Numbered from the stretch's first letter, positions 47,535-57,936 are shown. The stretch: DNA of 64,000 nt from Ahniella affigens (GCF_003015185.1 NZ_CP027860.1:2046001-2110000); one strand, 5' to 3'. The notes: a model not told the origin generated them from the letters alone. Made by a program: numbers and translations.

Positions 47535-50500
47535 CGACGCTGCATGAACCTGTTCAGGGTGACGCACCTGTAATGCAAGCCAACGATGCGTCGGTGTTGG
47601 AAGGCCAGACAGCCTATGCTGGCGTCGTGCAATGCAGTCGGCTGGTCAACGGACCGTTTTCGCAGTCTGCGGCGGTCAGTGTGTTGCGTCAGCTGATGGA
47701 CGCCCAGCCGCTTGGAATGGGCGCGGCTGACAGTCTTGGTGACGTGGCCAATTCAGCGCGGTTACCCAAGATGGTTGTTCACGACTGTCGGGACCAAGGT
47801 CTCGATCTCGCGCCAGGTCGCACTCGCGACCTGGCCGCGCGGCAGGTTGCGCAGATTGCGGAAGATCGCGCTGGCGCCGGCTCTTGTCCGTTGCAGATTG
47901 ACATACTTCTGTGGTCGGGGAATCAGTATCAACTGCTGCTGGCCGCACCCACATGGTGCTTGGACTTGGCCTCACTGCAGCTCATTGCCGAGAGTCTGGT
48001 CAACCACGAGCTGCCTGAGCCCGATCTCGCGTTGCCCTACGCAGATTTGCTGGCCTTTCGAGACATTCTCCAGACCGCCGCTGAACATCAGAGTGAGCGG
48101 GACTATTGGACGGCACAGCAGGATCTGTGGCCTGACTACCGCTGCGACGTCAATCCCGCTGCACGACGAGTGCACCGGCTGAATGAGTCGGCGCTGCTCG
48201 ATCCGATGCTCAATGAAGCCGATGAAGCCAGTCTCCTGGTGTGCTGGCAGCAACTGCTGGAGCGCCACTTTGGCTCGGCGAAGATCATCAGTTGCGCCGT
48301 CAGTCCGCGCGAAATCGCCGGAGTTCAGGCAACGATTGGCCCGGTAACCATGAATGTCCCAGTAGCTGCCAGCAGTCACGGCGGTTTGCTATGGGGGCGC
48401 CAACAGGTTCGGGAGCAGTTGCAGTCGAGCAATGCCAATTGCCTGTTCTTCGCTGACCCAGAGTCAAAGGGATCGGGCACAACGCGAGGTTGGCGATTCG
48501 GATTCAGTTACGCCGCCACTCTTGGCGCGTGCGAAGTGTTGCGAAACGACAGTGGCAACGAAGCGTTGCGCCTGTCGATTGTCGGCGAAGGCCCAAGTCG
48601 GGTGATTCGGATCACCTACGATTCTTGGCGATACGAGCACGACGACGTTCGGTGGCTTAGCCGGCAGTTTCTCAATCTTCTGGCGGCAGCACGCCGGGCG
48701 CCGACCGAATCGATCAACACGCTTGCATGGTTGACCGACGGCGATGCCGACTGGTTGATTGGTAAGAGCCGCGGCCCGAGCGTGCCGAGCATGGCCTGCG
48801 ATTTTGTATCCCAATTTCGCCGCGTCTGCGCGACTCATCCAGACGCGCCGGCGCTGCATGCCGGCTCAGTTCGATTGACCTATGCTGGTTTGGATCAGTG
48901 GACGAATCAGATTGCCCGTCTGCTGCAAGAGGAGGGGGTTCGGGCAGGTCAACATGTCGGCATTTGCATGCCGCGTACAGCGTTGCAAGTTGCGACGCTT
49001 CTCGCAGTCCTCAAGCTCGGCGCGGCCTATGTGCCGATTGATCCCACGCTGCCGGCGAAACGGATTGCGACGGTCGTCGCCAGCGCCAATATTTCGTTGG
49101 TCACGACCGATTCGTCAGCGCTTGATCGCGTCAGCGAATTGGACACCGAGGTGCCGTTGATCGACCTTGAGCGCGACGCCCATCACATTGCCGGTATGGC
49201 GTCGACGCCGCTCGTCATTGCGGTACCGCCGGAGCAAGTTGCCTACCTTATTTTTACGTCGGGATCGACCGGTACACCCAAGGGCGTTGCCGTCCCACAC
49301 CGAGCGCTGATGAACTACATCGGGGCGATCGAAGAACGGGCTGGCCTCAGTCAGTATGAGTCGCTCTGCGCCTTGTCGACCGTGGCCGCCGACCTTGGCT
49401 ATACCGCCGTATTCGGCGCCTTGGGCCTGGGTCGTTGTCTACGGCTGCTTGATGAGTCGCTGAGCCTGGATGCCGCAGCGCTCGCAGATGCGTTGGCTTC
49501 AGCGCCGGTGGATTGCCTGAAGATCGTGCCATCGCACTTGCAGGCGCTGTTGGCAATCGATCGTCCAGAGCGGGTGTTGCCGCGCAAGTGCCTGGTGTTT
49601 GGTGGTGAAGCTTTGAATTGGGAGTTGGTGTCGCGAGTCCAAGAGCTTGCGCCTGGGCTTCGCGTGCTCAATCATTATGGACCGACCGAGACGACCATCG
49701 GCGTGATCTGCAATACCGAGCTCACGGCGCGCGGCGCCGGTTTTGGCGTTCCGCTCGGAAGGCCCCTCGGGAATTGTGAGGCCTACGTCTTGGATGGTGG
49801 CTTGCGTCTCACTCCGGTCGGTTTGGAAGGCGACGTGTATTTGGCCGGAAGCAGTTTGGCAATGGGCTACTTTGGCCAACCCGCCGAAACGGCTGCGAAA
49901 TTCATTCCCAACCCGTATGCGAACGAGCCTGGGGCACGCCTTTACGTTAGCGGCGACCGTGCGCGCTGGAACGGGAAGGGCGAACTGTGCTTTCTTGGCC
50001 GCGCCGATCATCAAGTCAAGCTGCGCGGCCATCGAATCGAACTCGGTGAGATCGAGTCAGCGATCAAAGCCTCAAAATCGGTCAGCGAATGCGCGGTCGT
50101 GGCCGCCAATGGCGGACATACGACACGCTTGGTTGCGTATGTCGCCGGAACGAGCGCGATGGAGACCGAACTGCGCGCCAGCCTAGCCGCCCGCTTGCCG
50201 GAACACATGGTTCCGACTGCCTGGGTGTGGCTGGATCGATTGCCGCTGAATGCGAACGGCAAGCTGGATCGACGGATGCTGCCAGACCCGGACTCAGCGC
50301 CAGTCGTCAGCCGGAATGCGGCAAACGCGGTTGAGGCAACGTTGCTCAGGATCTGTCGCGAGCTGCTCGGCAATGAACGAATCGGCGTGGACGACAACTT
50401 CTTCTCGGTTGGTGCGGATTCCATCGTAGCCATTCAGCTGGTCGCGCGGGCGCGGCAGGCCGGATACTTTTTCCGCCCGAAGCAAGTATTCGAACAACAG

Positions 50501-51976
50501 ACCATCGCCCGCCTTTCAGAAGTCGTGCAACATGAGCACGAATCTCCGATGAGTGAGCAGGGTGAGGTCGTTGGAACGGCGCCATTGACCGCCATCCAGG
50601 CGCGGTTCTTTGCGTTGGTGGACGTGGACCCGCAGCAGTACAACCAAGCCAGTCTGCTGGATCTGGCCGCAACGATCCAGCTCGCTGATTTGCGCCCAAT
50701 CGTGGCGCGACTGCTGGCGCATCACGATGGATTGCGCGTGTGTTTCGAACAGAGCGCGGAGGGCAGTTGGCAGCAACGCTTCCTGCCAGTGAGTCCTGAG
50801 CTGGTTGATCGCTGCCTGGACGTGCACGTGCTGGCACAGGACGATGCAGACGCGTCGGGGCTGGCCGAGATTGCCAGCAAGCATCATTCGAGCTTCGATC
50901 TGACCGAGGCGCCGTTGGTTCGTTTCGTACTGATCGTCGACTCAGGCGGTGCGAACAGCAAGTTGCTGATGATTGCCCACCACTTGCTCGTCGATACGTT
51001 CTCATGGCAAGTCATCGAGGAAGATCTCCGGCTGCTGTTGCGCGCTCCGGCCGCAGCGTTGCCGATGAAGACGGCCTCGATGAAGCAGGTCGCCGAACAG
51101 GCGGTCTTGGCCCTGAGCACGCCTGGAAGAGACGCCGAGCTGGCTTACTGGCAGCGCACGCTAAACCGTGTGCCACGTTTGCCGTTGGCGTCTGCCGAGG
51201 ATCGGGTAGGTGGCGCGCGCAGTCGACATGTCTTGGTGCCGGCGACCCTTGCCAGGGCGCTGAGTGGTGATGTGCATTCGCGTTTCAACACCAATACACA
51301 GGATTTTCTGCTCGCAGCGCTGTTAGTTGCGATGTCGCCATGGAGCCAATCAGAGTCGATCGGCATCATGTTGGAAGGACATGGTCGCGATGACGAGGGG
51401 CTGCCCGGTTGTGATCGCACGGTGGGCTGGTTCACGGCGATGTTCCCCTTGTTGCTGACGCTACCGAACGATTTCACGACACGCGGCGTGACGGCCGAGC
51501 TGATTATGGCCGTGAAGGAACAAATTCGGACCGTACCAGGAAATGGCTCCGGCTACTGTCAAAGCCTGTTTTTGGCGGCTCAGGGGGCACGCGTTGCGGT
51601 GTCGGAACCGGAGTTGTGTTTCAACTATCTCGGCCGTGTTGCCGCCAGCGGCGGTGATGCCAGTGACGCGATGGCACAAGCACTCCAGGCGGTGCAGACG
51701 GGCACACGCGCGTTTGGTCAACGCCGATTGTTCGCGCTCGAAATGCTCGCCATGCAGTTTGGCGATCAGTTGGTTTGCAATCTGATTTACCAGCCAGCAC
51801 GCGTTCCGGAGGCGGTGATCGATCAGCTCTTTGCGCGGTTCGAGCATGCCTTGCACGCACTCATTGATGCGTGCAGCACCGCAGTTGGCGCGCTGACGCC
51901 ATCCGACGTCCCCGATCTGAATCTGGGGCAGGACGATCTCGATGCGCTGATGTCCGAACTGAGCGAGGTGGTATGA
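47531..51976 (+). CDS. NRPS: degenerate C-like domain, A(Asp), PCP, E
   Basis: A 1481-aa single module. The first 420 aa resemble a shortened condensation domain, but where HHxxxDG is expected there is PTWCLD (near 140), so both His are lost. The A domain (about 440-930) has FTSGSTGTPKG and the unusual A4 segment AADLGYTAVFG; its code D-L-T-K-V-G-H-I-G is the standard Asp code. The PCP near 940-1010 has VGADSIV (Ser near 963). The epimerase (about 1030-1470) has HHLLVDTFSW near 1152, VGWFTAMFP and FNYLGR. It should load L-Asp and convert it to D-Asp, with hydroxylation by the coupled SyrP-like enzyme. Without a working C domain it may be an initiating module, or the C-like domain may be a docking site for the hydroxylase. 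Confidence 0.94.
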   Translation: MTTLHEPVQGDAPVMQANDASVLEGQTAYAGVVQCSRLVNGPFSQSAAVSVLRQLMDAQPLGMGAADSLGDVANSARLPKMVVHDCRDQGLDLAPGRTRDLAARQVAQIAEDRAGAGSCPLQIDILLWSGNQYQLLLAAPTWCLDLASLQLIAESLVNHELPEPDLALPYADLLAFRDILQTAAEHQSERDYWTAQQDLWPDYRCDVNPAARRVHRLNESALLDPMLNEADEASLLVCWQQLLERHFGSAKIISCAVSPREIAGVQATIGPVTMNVPVAASSHGGLLWGRQQVREQLQSSNANCLFFADPESKGSGTTRGWRFGFSYAATLGACEVLRNDSGNEALRLSIVGEGPSRVIRITYDSWRYEHDDVRWLSRQFLNLLAAARRAPTESINTLAWLTDGDADWLIGKSRGPSVPSMACDFVSQFRRVCATHPDAPALHAGSVRLTYAGLDQWTNQIARLLQEEGVRAGQHVGICMPRTALQVATLLAVLKLGAAYVPIDPTLPAKRIATVVASANISLVTTDSSALDRVSELDTEVPLIDLERDAHHIAGMASTPLVIAVPPEQVAYLIFTSGSTGTPKGVAVPHRALMNYIGAIEERAGLSQYESLCALSTVAADLGYTAVFGALGLGRCLRLLDESLSLDAAALADALASAPVDCLKIVPSHLQALLAIDRPERVLPRKCLVFGGEALNWELVSRVQELAPGLRVLNHYGPTETTIGVICNTELTARGAGFGVPLGRPLGNCEAYVLDGGLRLTPVGLEGDVYLAGSSLAMGYFGQPAETAAKFIPNPYANEPGARLYVSGDRARWNGKGELCFLGRADHQVKLRGHRIELGEIESAIKASKSVSECAVVAANGGHTTRLVAYVAGTSAMETELRASLAARLPEHMVPTAWVWLDRLPLNANGKLDRRMLPDPDSAPVVSRNAANAVEATLLRICRELLGNERIGVDDNFFSVGADSIVAIQLVARARQAGYFFRPKQVFEQQTIARLSEVVQHEHESPMSEQGEVVGTAPLTAIQARFFALVDVDPQQYNQASLLDLAATIQLADLRPIVARLLAHHDGLRVCFEQSAEGSWQQRFLPVSPELVDRCLDVHVLAQDDADASGLAEIASKHHSSFDLTEAPLVRFVLIVDSGGANSKLLMIAHHLLVDTFSWQVIEEDLRLLLRAPAAALPMKTASMKQVAEQAVLALSTPGRDAELAYWQRTLNRVPRLPLASAEDRVGGARSRHVLVPATLARALSGDVHSRFNTNTQDFLLAALLVAMSPWSQSESIGIMLEGHGRDDEGLPGCDRTVGWFTAMFPLLLTLPNDFTTRGVTAELIMAVKEQIRTVPGNGSGYCQSLFLAAQGARVAVSEPELCFNYLGRVAASGGDASDAMAQALQAVQTGTRAFGQRRLFALEMLAMQFGDQLVCNLIYQPARVPEAVIDQLFARFEHALHALIDACSTAVGALTPSDVPDLNLGQDDLDALMSELSEVV

Positions 51977-53685
51977 GCGAGACCATGAATTGCGCCCAAA
52001 CTACGATTCCGGGCGCACCCGACCAGCAGTTGTTCCTGCGCGGCGACGTGAAGGCCGAACCGTTGATCAACCGCTGGTATGCCTGGTCGTACATGATCAG
52101 TCCGGTCAGCTACGCGCTGATTTCGCGCAACCTGCATATGCGCGTGTTGGAGTCATATCTGAAGTCGCCAAAGCTGCATGCGCAGGCAAGCCGGAATCAA
52201 GATCTCAAAGGTGGGTTGTTTGTCGATTACGACGGCGATCTCGCAACCATGCGTCAGTTTGTTGATCAATCAAGAGGCGCGCTGCAGTCACTCACCCAAC
52301 TGGGCAGCGATATCGTCGAGTTCGATTCGCTTTTGCAGACGGAAGCGACTGGGGATGCCATGGCATCACTCTATGCGCGCTTGCCGGAGTCGCTGCGGGG
52401 GCGCGTCGAGCTGACCTACGATCTTTACAATCACCCACGCATGCGCTTTATCGAGGCGTTGTTTTACGACAGTCCTCTCTATCGTCAAGACTTGCAGTGC
52501 ATGTCGCTGTCGCTGATGACAGGAGACGAACGGCCATTCGTGCTGAGTAGCCCGCGCTTGCCTGACGAGAAGAGCCTGACCGTTAGTTGGCCGTTTGCCG
52601 ATCCACGTTGGGACCAGCTCTTTGCGATGCGGCAGAATGCCAAGTCGGTAAGTGAGTTCTGTGCGCTCGTTGGCTGGGAGCAGCTGTCTCTGGATGAACG
52701 GGCGCATTGGTCGCGCTTTGTCACGACCACGCCACCGCCGGTCCGCTCGACGTCGTTGCCGGACGGCGAGGTCCGGATCCGCTATTTTGGGCATGCGACC
52801 GTGTTGATGTATAGCAACGAGGTCAGCGTGCTGACCGACCCAATCGTGGCCTATCCGATGGATGGGGCGGTACCGCGGTACAGCTTCCACGATCTGCCCG
52901 ATCGAATCGATTACGTGGTGCTGACCCACAACCATCAGGACCACGTGATGTTTGAGACGCTGCTGCAGTTGCGGCATCGAATCGGCACGATTGTGGTTCC
53001 GAAGAGTGGCCCGGGCACGCTGCCGGATTTGTCACTGAAGCTGATGCTACAAGCCACCGGTTTTGCGCATGTCGTGGAGCTTGGTGAGCTTGAGACGTTG
53101 CCAATCGCCAATGGGCAGATACTTGGTGTTCCGTTTCTCGGTGAACACGGTGATCTGGAACTCCAGACCAAGCTCGCGTTCCGGGTTCAGATCCGGCAGA
53201 CGTCGGCGCTGTTTGCGGCCGATTCCGACAATCTGGACCCCGAGCTCTATCGCCGAGCGGCCGCGAAAATTGCGCCGCTCAATCATCTGTTCATCGGCAT
53301 GGAATGTGTCGGTGCGCCCATGTCGTGGGTGTATGGCCCGCTCTTTACGCGGCCGCCAGACCGACGATGCGACCAGGCCCGGCGATTGAACGGATCGGAT
53401 GCTGAGCGCGCATGGCACATGGTCGATACGTTGCAGCCCGATGCAGTGCACATCTATGCCATGGGTTCGGAACCCTGGCTGACCTTTATCTCGAGCATTG
53501 AATATCACACCGATAGTCCGGCCATTGTCGAATCGGATCGGCTGATCGCACGTTGCAACGAGGCTGGAATTCCGGCGTCGCGTCTTTATGGGCGTCACGA
53601 AATACCGTGTCAGCGCATCCCCGTGTCTGCGGCGCCGACGGCGGACATGAGCCGACCGGCCTTGGACGCCTTGGCGGTGGCATGA
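51973..53685 (+). CDS. CmlA-like di-iron beta-hydroxylase (metallo-beta-lactamase fold)
   Basis: A 570-aa protein. The N-terminal half has the segment AEPLINRWYAWSYMISP, and the C-terminal half is a metallo-beta-lactamase fold with HNHQDH (His319, His321, Asp323, His324), later GEHGD and AADSD metal ligands. This two-part layout matches CmlA, the di-iron oxygenase that beta-hydroxylates an amino acid tethered to an NRPS in chloramphenicol synthesis. Here it sits in 4-base overlaps between the Asp-E module and the A-PCP-C gene, so it probably hydroxylates the residue loaded by the latter. The start at 51973 is chosen for the ATGA overlap. An ordinary hydrolase is possible but less likely given the N-terminal domain. 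Confidence 0.85.
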   Translation: MSETMNCAQTTIPGAPDQQLFLRGDVKAEPLINRWYAWSYMISPVSYALISRNLHMRVLESYLKSPKLHAQASRNQDLKGGLFVDYDGDLATMRQFVDQSRGALQSLTQLGSDIVEFDSLLQTEATGDAMASLYARLPESLRGRVELTYDLYNHPRMRFIEALFYDSPLYRQDLQCMSLSLMTGDERPFVLSSPRLPDEKSLTVSWPFADPRWDQLFAMRQNAKSVSEFCALVGWEQLSLDERAHWSRFVTTTPPPVRSTSLPDGEVRIRYFGHATVLMYSNEVSVLTDPIVAYPMDGAVPRYSFHDLPDRIDYVVLTHNHQDHVMFETLLQLRHRIGTIVVPKSGPGTLPDLSLKLMLQATGFAHVVELGELETLPIANGQILGVPFLGEHGDLELQTKLAFRVQIRQTSALFAADSDNLDPELYRRAAAKIAPLNHLFIGMECVGAPMSWVYGPLFTRPPDRRCDQARRLNGSDAERAWHMVDTLQPDAVHIYAMGSEPWLTFISSIEYHTDSPAIVESDRLIARCNEAGIPASRLYGRHEIPCQRIPVSAAPTADMSRPALDALAVA

Positions 53686-56600
53686 CGCTCATGATTGACT
53701 CTGTGCTGGCCTTGATCGAACGTCGCGTGCTGGCGGCGCCGCATGCGATTGCGATCGAGTCCGGAACTGATCGCGTCAGCTATGCCGCGCTGTGGCAGCG
53801 TGTGGCAGCGATTGCCGCACAGCTGGACACCTATGGGTTGCGCGCTGGCGACGCCGTCGGCGTCGCGCTCCCGCGTGGGTCTGATTGGGTCGCGTCGCTG
53901 CTCGCCATTCTGAAGTCCGGTCTCGTCTACGTGCCCGTCAATCCTGCGCTGCCCCGGGCGCGGCAGTATGAGATGGCAGACATAGCCAGCATGCGGCTTC
54001 TGCTGACCGATGCGCGGCAAGACTGGGCGATCTGTCCGGCGCTCAACATTGCGGGGTGCCAACCCAGCGCATCCGTCTCACCAGTCAACGCGGTGATTGA
54101 GACCGCGTTGGCCTATCTGATTTTCACCTCGGGGACGAGCGGCACACCAAAAGCGGTCGCGATCAGTCACGGCAATCTAGTGGTTCACTGCGGCAGCATT
54201 TCGAATGCCTACCGTCTGCGCGCCGAGGATCGCGTGTTGCAGACCTGTGCCATCGGATTCGATATTTCCATCGAGGAAGTCATCCCGACGTTGTGTGCCG
54301 GGGCGTGCCTGGTGATCGCGCCAGACCAGATTGGTCTCCGTGCGGGTGGGTTGACGGGCTTTCTCGCTGAGTCGGCGATCTCTGTAGCGAATCTGCCGAC
54401 AGCGCTCTGGTCTGCCTGGGTCGACGAGTTGCGCGCCGGCGTTGCCCTGCCTTCGGCGCTGCGCTGCGTGGTAGTGGGCGGCGAAGCGTGCCCAATCGCC
54501 AAGATTCATGCCTGGAATGCCCTGGCGGCGACGCGCGGCGTGTTGACCGTCAACGCTTACGGTCCCACCGAGACGACGATTACAAGCACGCTCTGGATCG
54601 TGCGGGATCGCCCCGCACATGTGGTGCATGTGCCGATTGGCGAAGCGCTGCCGGGCGCGCACGCCTATGTGCTCGATCCGACCGGAGCGCCCGCCGGGTC
54701 TGGTGAATTGTTCTTAGGCGGCGCGCTGGTTGGTCAGGGCTACGTTGCGCAGCCCGCATTGACGGCTGCTGCGTTCGTACCGGATCCATTCTCGAATCAA
54801 CCCGGCGCCCGCATGTACCGGACCGGCGATCAGGTTCACTGGAACCTGGATGGCGCATTGATCCTGACCGGTCGCGTCGATCGTCAGATCAAGCTGCGCG
54901 GCTATCGTATCGAACCGGCGGAGATTGAGCGTCGGCTGGAGCGCGCTCCGGGCGTGCGCGCGGCCGTCGTCAAACGCTGCATGTACGGTGTCCAACCAGT
55001 GCTTGTGGCCTATGTGGCCACCGCGGCTGCGCCACTCGGCACGCCGCAGTTCTTTACGGCTCAGATGCCCGCGGTCGCATCGATGTCGGCCAGTGTGAAC
55101 GCTTTGCCTGACTACATGCGACCTGCTTGGTACGTGTTGCTGAGCGCGATGCCGCTAAACGCGAATGACAAACTGGATTATCGTGGCCTGCCCGAGCTGC
55201 CGGTCGCGGACGAGTCGGCGGATGCATCTGGCGCCGAGCGGTTGGTGCAGGATCCCGTGGTCGATTGCATTCGCCAATGCCTGGGGCGAGACCCGAATGA
55301 TTGGTCGCTCCGGTTCTTTGAAGCAGGCGGCGACTCCATTCAGGCCGTGCGCGTATTGGCGGCGTTGCGACAACGGGGCTTCGGACTTTCTGCCAGTACC
55401 TTGCTGACGCTGCCGATGGGCGAGCTGTCCTGCCATGTGACGACGATCGCTCCGGTCAGCGCGCCTGCAAATGCGATCGATCATTTGCCGCCAGACCTGA
55501 CCCCGCAGGAGCATTTGCGGCTTCGAAATGCCGTCCGAAACTGGACTGATGTCGAGCAGGTCAGCGTTCTGACACCGGTGCAACTCGGCATGGTCTATCG
55601 ATCGTTGCATGCCGTCAACGAAGGCCGCTATGTGGAGCAGGTGGAGGGCGTCCTCGAAGATCTTGACGTGCATCGATTCCAGCGAGCTTGGCGCCACGTC
55701 ATCGCCCGTCACGGGATTCTGCGCGCTTCGTTCTCCTTGTTGTTGCCGAACAAGCCATTGCTGCTGTTTCGACGCCAAGTGGAGATGGACTGGCAAACCG
55801 TCGATTGGACCGGACGATCCGATGAGCACGATGAAACGCTCGCTTCCTGGTTGGCAGCTGATCGCGCACGCGGATTTGACCTGACCGAGGGGCCACTGCA
55901 GCGCTTTCATCTGGCCGCGCTTGATCAGCGGCGAATTCACTTCTGTTGGTCCTATCACCATGCGCTACTCGACGGCTGGTCCGATATCGACGTGCTGGAT
56001 CAGGTATTCGACCAATACGCGCGCGTCGAAGACGCATCTGATCCAGCGCCTTCGCCGGCGACATCCTTCTCGACATATGTGAAGTGGCTGCAGCGGCAGG
56101 ATTCTGCGAGTTCTGCGGCGTTCTGGCAGAACCGACTGCGCAGCCTCGATCCGCGCAAACCATGGCTGATTGCAACCGACACGATGCACGCAACACCGAA
56201 TGTGTTGCGTCTTGAGTGTCGCCTTGATAGCGCAACGACCACCGCAATCAGGTCGGCGGCCCAGTCTGCCGGCTGCACGCTCAACACGGCGCTGGTCGCC
56301 GCCTGGGGCGCGTCCGTGGCCGAGCTCAAAGCGTGCCCTGAAGTCGTGCTCGGCGGCATCGTGGCGATACGACCGGTTGAGCTGGGTCCAGAGGTCATCG
56401 GGCCCATGCTGAACTTGCTGCCACAGCGATTGAGCCTGCCGAAAGTCGCCATGAACTGGTCGAGTTGGCTGGCGCAGCTCCAACAGTTGCAGTCGGCGGC
56501 GTTGGATCACCAGTACCTGGGACTCGACCAGATCGAACGAGCCGAATCGGGACCGTTGTTCGATACGTTGTTTGTGTTCGAAAACTATCCGGCGGCACGG

Positions 56601-56852
56601 CATCCCTCGGCGCGCGCATTGCGGAGTCACACGCAAACAGAATTTCCATTGAGTCTGCTGGTTTGGCCGGACGCGATGATCAAGATTGAAATACTGCTGG
56701 ACACGACGCGCGTTAGCACTCCGCTGCTGGAGCAGCTTTGGGCAGGGTTTCTGCGTGCATTGAAGTCGCTCGCCGATGACCGCGTCATTGCGGGCGTTGC
56801 GGCGTCCACTGGAGCCGCGGAGATGCCTGACTGCGTGGAGCTCGAAATATGA
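53682..56852 (+). CDS. NRPS with order A-PCP-C
   Basis: A 1056-aa protein that starts directly with an A domain (1-510; FTSGTSGTPKA near 147, FDISIEE, NAYGPTETT). The A10 motif is NANDKLD instead of NGKxD, but the Lys is kept. The code reads D-I-E-N-V-G-A-I-T; the acid at position 239 suggests a basic residue (resembling the Orn code D-M-E-N-L-G), but this is not firm. The PCP has EAGGDSIQAV (Ser near 550). The C domain (about 610-1040) has LTPVQLGMVYRSL and HHALLDGWS near 763, features of domains that accept a D-residue donor, which fits the upstream epimerase module. The C domain is last, unlike the usual C-A-PCP order. The protein ends in the acidic tail CVELEI. It overlaps the CmlA-like gene by 4 bases and is 100 bases from the next gene. 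Confidence 0.92.
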   Translation: MTLMIDSVLALIERRVLAAPHAIAIESGTDRVSYAALWQRVAAIAAQLDTYGLRAGDAVGVALPRGSDWVASLLAILKSGLVYVPVNPALPRARQYEMADIASMRLLLTDARQDWAICPALNIAGCQPSASVSPVNAVIETALAYLIFTSGTSGTPKAVAISHGNLVVHCGSISNAYRLRAEDRVLQTCAIGFDISIEEVIPTLCAGACLVIAPDQIGLRAGGLTGFLAESAISVANLPTALWSAWVDELRAGVALPSALRCVVVGGEACPIAKIHAWNALAATRGVLTVNAYGPTETTITSTLWIVRDRPAHVVHVPIGEALPGAHAYVLDPTGAPAGSGELFLGGALVGQGYVAQPALTAAAFVPDPFSNQPGARMYRTGDQVHWNLDGALILTGRVDRQIKLRGYRIEPAEIERRLERAPGVRAAVVKRCMYGVQPVLVAYVATAAAPLGTPQFFTAQMPAVASMSASVNALPDYMRPAWYVLLSAMPLNANDKLDYRGLPELPVADESADASGAERLVQDPVVDCIRQCLGRDPNDWSLRFFEAGGDSIQAVRVLAALRQRGFGLSASTLLTLPMGELSCHVTTIAPVSAPANAIDHLPPDLTPQEHLRLRNAVRNWTDVEQVSVLTPVQLGMVYRSLHAVNEGRYVEQVEGVLEDLDVHRFQRAWRHVIARHGILRASFSLLLPNKPLLLFRRQVEMDWQTVDWTGRSDEHDETLASWLAADRARGFDLTEGPLQRFHLAALDQRRIHFCWSYHHALLDGWSDIDVLDQVFDQYARVEDASDPAPSPATSFSTYVKWLQRQDSASSAAFWQNRLRSLDPRKPWLIATDTMHATPNVLRLECRLDSATTTAIRSAAQSAGCTLNTALVAAWGASVAELKACPEVVLGGIVAIRPVELGPEVIGPMLNLLPQRLSLPKVAMNWSSWLAQLQQLQSAALDHQYLGLDQIERAESGPLFDTLFVFENYPAARHPSARALRSHTQTEFPLSLLVWPDAMIKIEILLDTTRVSTPLLEQLWAGFLRALKSLADDRVIAGVAASTGAAEMPDCVELEI

Positions 56853-56952
56853 CCCGCTGCATGGCACACCGGCGTCCGCCTCAGCACGCCGCTTCCGCGG
56901 CTCTGAATTTCCCGCACGCGAGCACGGCTCGCATCAGTTTTGGAGAAGGATG

Positions 56953-57936
56953 ATGGACCTCAGTCTCATGGATCAACCGGCAGTGGCGGCCGATGAGGTC
57001 GAGATCGGCGTTCCGCAAGGCGCGCATGCGCTGCCCGTGCTGATTCGCCGTCTGGGTTTTGGTGTTGATTTGGTGACCTGGGCGGTCGCTCATCAGGAAC
57101 TGCTTGAACGCCTACTCCTGCGCCACGGTGCGCTCGTGTTTCAAGGATTCAAGATCAATGGCAGCACGCATTTCGAGCAGCTGATCGCGAAGCTGTACCA
57201 ACGCGAGCTATTGGAATACACGAATCGCTCAACACCGCGGACCCAGGTTAAAGGGCGCATCTACACGTCGACGGAATATCCGCCTGACGAGACGATCCCG
57301 CTGCACAACGAAAATGCTTACACCAGCGCTTGGCCGAGCCGGGTGTTCTTTTTTTGCATGACCCCGTCTTCGCAAGGTGGCGAAACGACGATTGCCGACA
57401 GCCGCCGGGTGCTCGCTCGGATCAGCCCTGCCACCCGGGCACGGTTTGAGCGGCTTGGAGTTCGCTATGTACGCAACTATGGCGTGCTCGATCTGCCTTG
57501 GCATGAAGTGTTCCAGACGCACGACAAGGGCGAGGTCGAATCGTTCTGCCATCAGCGCGGGATTTCATGCACCTGGCAATCCGATGGCGGCCTCCGGACA
57601 GAAGAAGTGTGCCAGGCCACGACGGTCCATCCCGTCACCGGAGAGTCGGTGTGGTTCAACCAAGCGCATCTGTTTCATGTCTCGTCGTTGAAGTCAGATG
57701 TTCGCGACGCGTTGGTGGACAGCATGCCGGAGTCCGCTTGGCCGCGGAACGCCTATTACGGCGATGGCTCCGCCATTGAGCCGGACGTGCTTGCCGAGAT
57801 TCGACAAGCGTTCGATGCGGAAACCGTGGCCCGGCCGTGGCAGGCCGGCGACGTGCTGCTGGTCGACAACGTGCTGGCAGCGCATGGCCGAAAGCCCTTC
57901 ACCGGGACTCGGAAAGTTCTCGTTGGCATGGTCTGA
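56953..57936 (+). CDS. SyrP/TauD-like Fe(II)/2-oxoglutarate hydroxylase, second copy
   Basis: A 327-aa paralogue of the enzyme at 46587-47534; long stretches match (STEYPxD, LHNENAYTSAW, GGETxIADSRRVL, VWFNQAHLFHVS). The triad is His118, Glu120 and distal His311 (AAHGRKPFTG), with an Arg in TRKVLVGMV. It directly precedes the second NRPS with an Asp code, so it probably beta-hydroxylates that Asp. The start at the second of two tandem ATGs (56953) has GGAG 7 bases upstream; the 100-base gap before it contains only this site. The gap after it is 56 bases. Confidence 0.92.
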   Translation: MDLSLMDQPAVAADEVEIGVPQGAHALPVLIRRLGFGVDLVTWAVAHQELLERLLLRHGALVFQGFKINGSTHFEQLIAKLYQRELLEYTNRSTPRTQVKGRIYTSTEYPPDETIPLHNENAYTSAWPSRVFFFCMTPSSQGGETTIADSRRVLARISPATRARFERLGVRYVRNYGVLDLPWHEVFQTHDKGEVESFCHQRGISCTWQSDGGLRTEEVCQATTVHPVTGESVWFNQAHLFHVSSLKSDVRDALVDSMPESAWPRNAYYGDGSAIEPDVLAEIRQAFDAETVARPWQAGDVLLVDNVLAAHGRKPFTGTRKVLVGMV

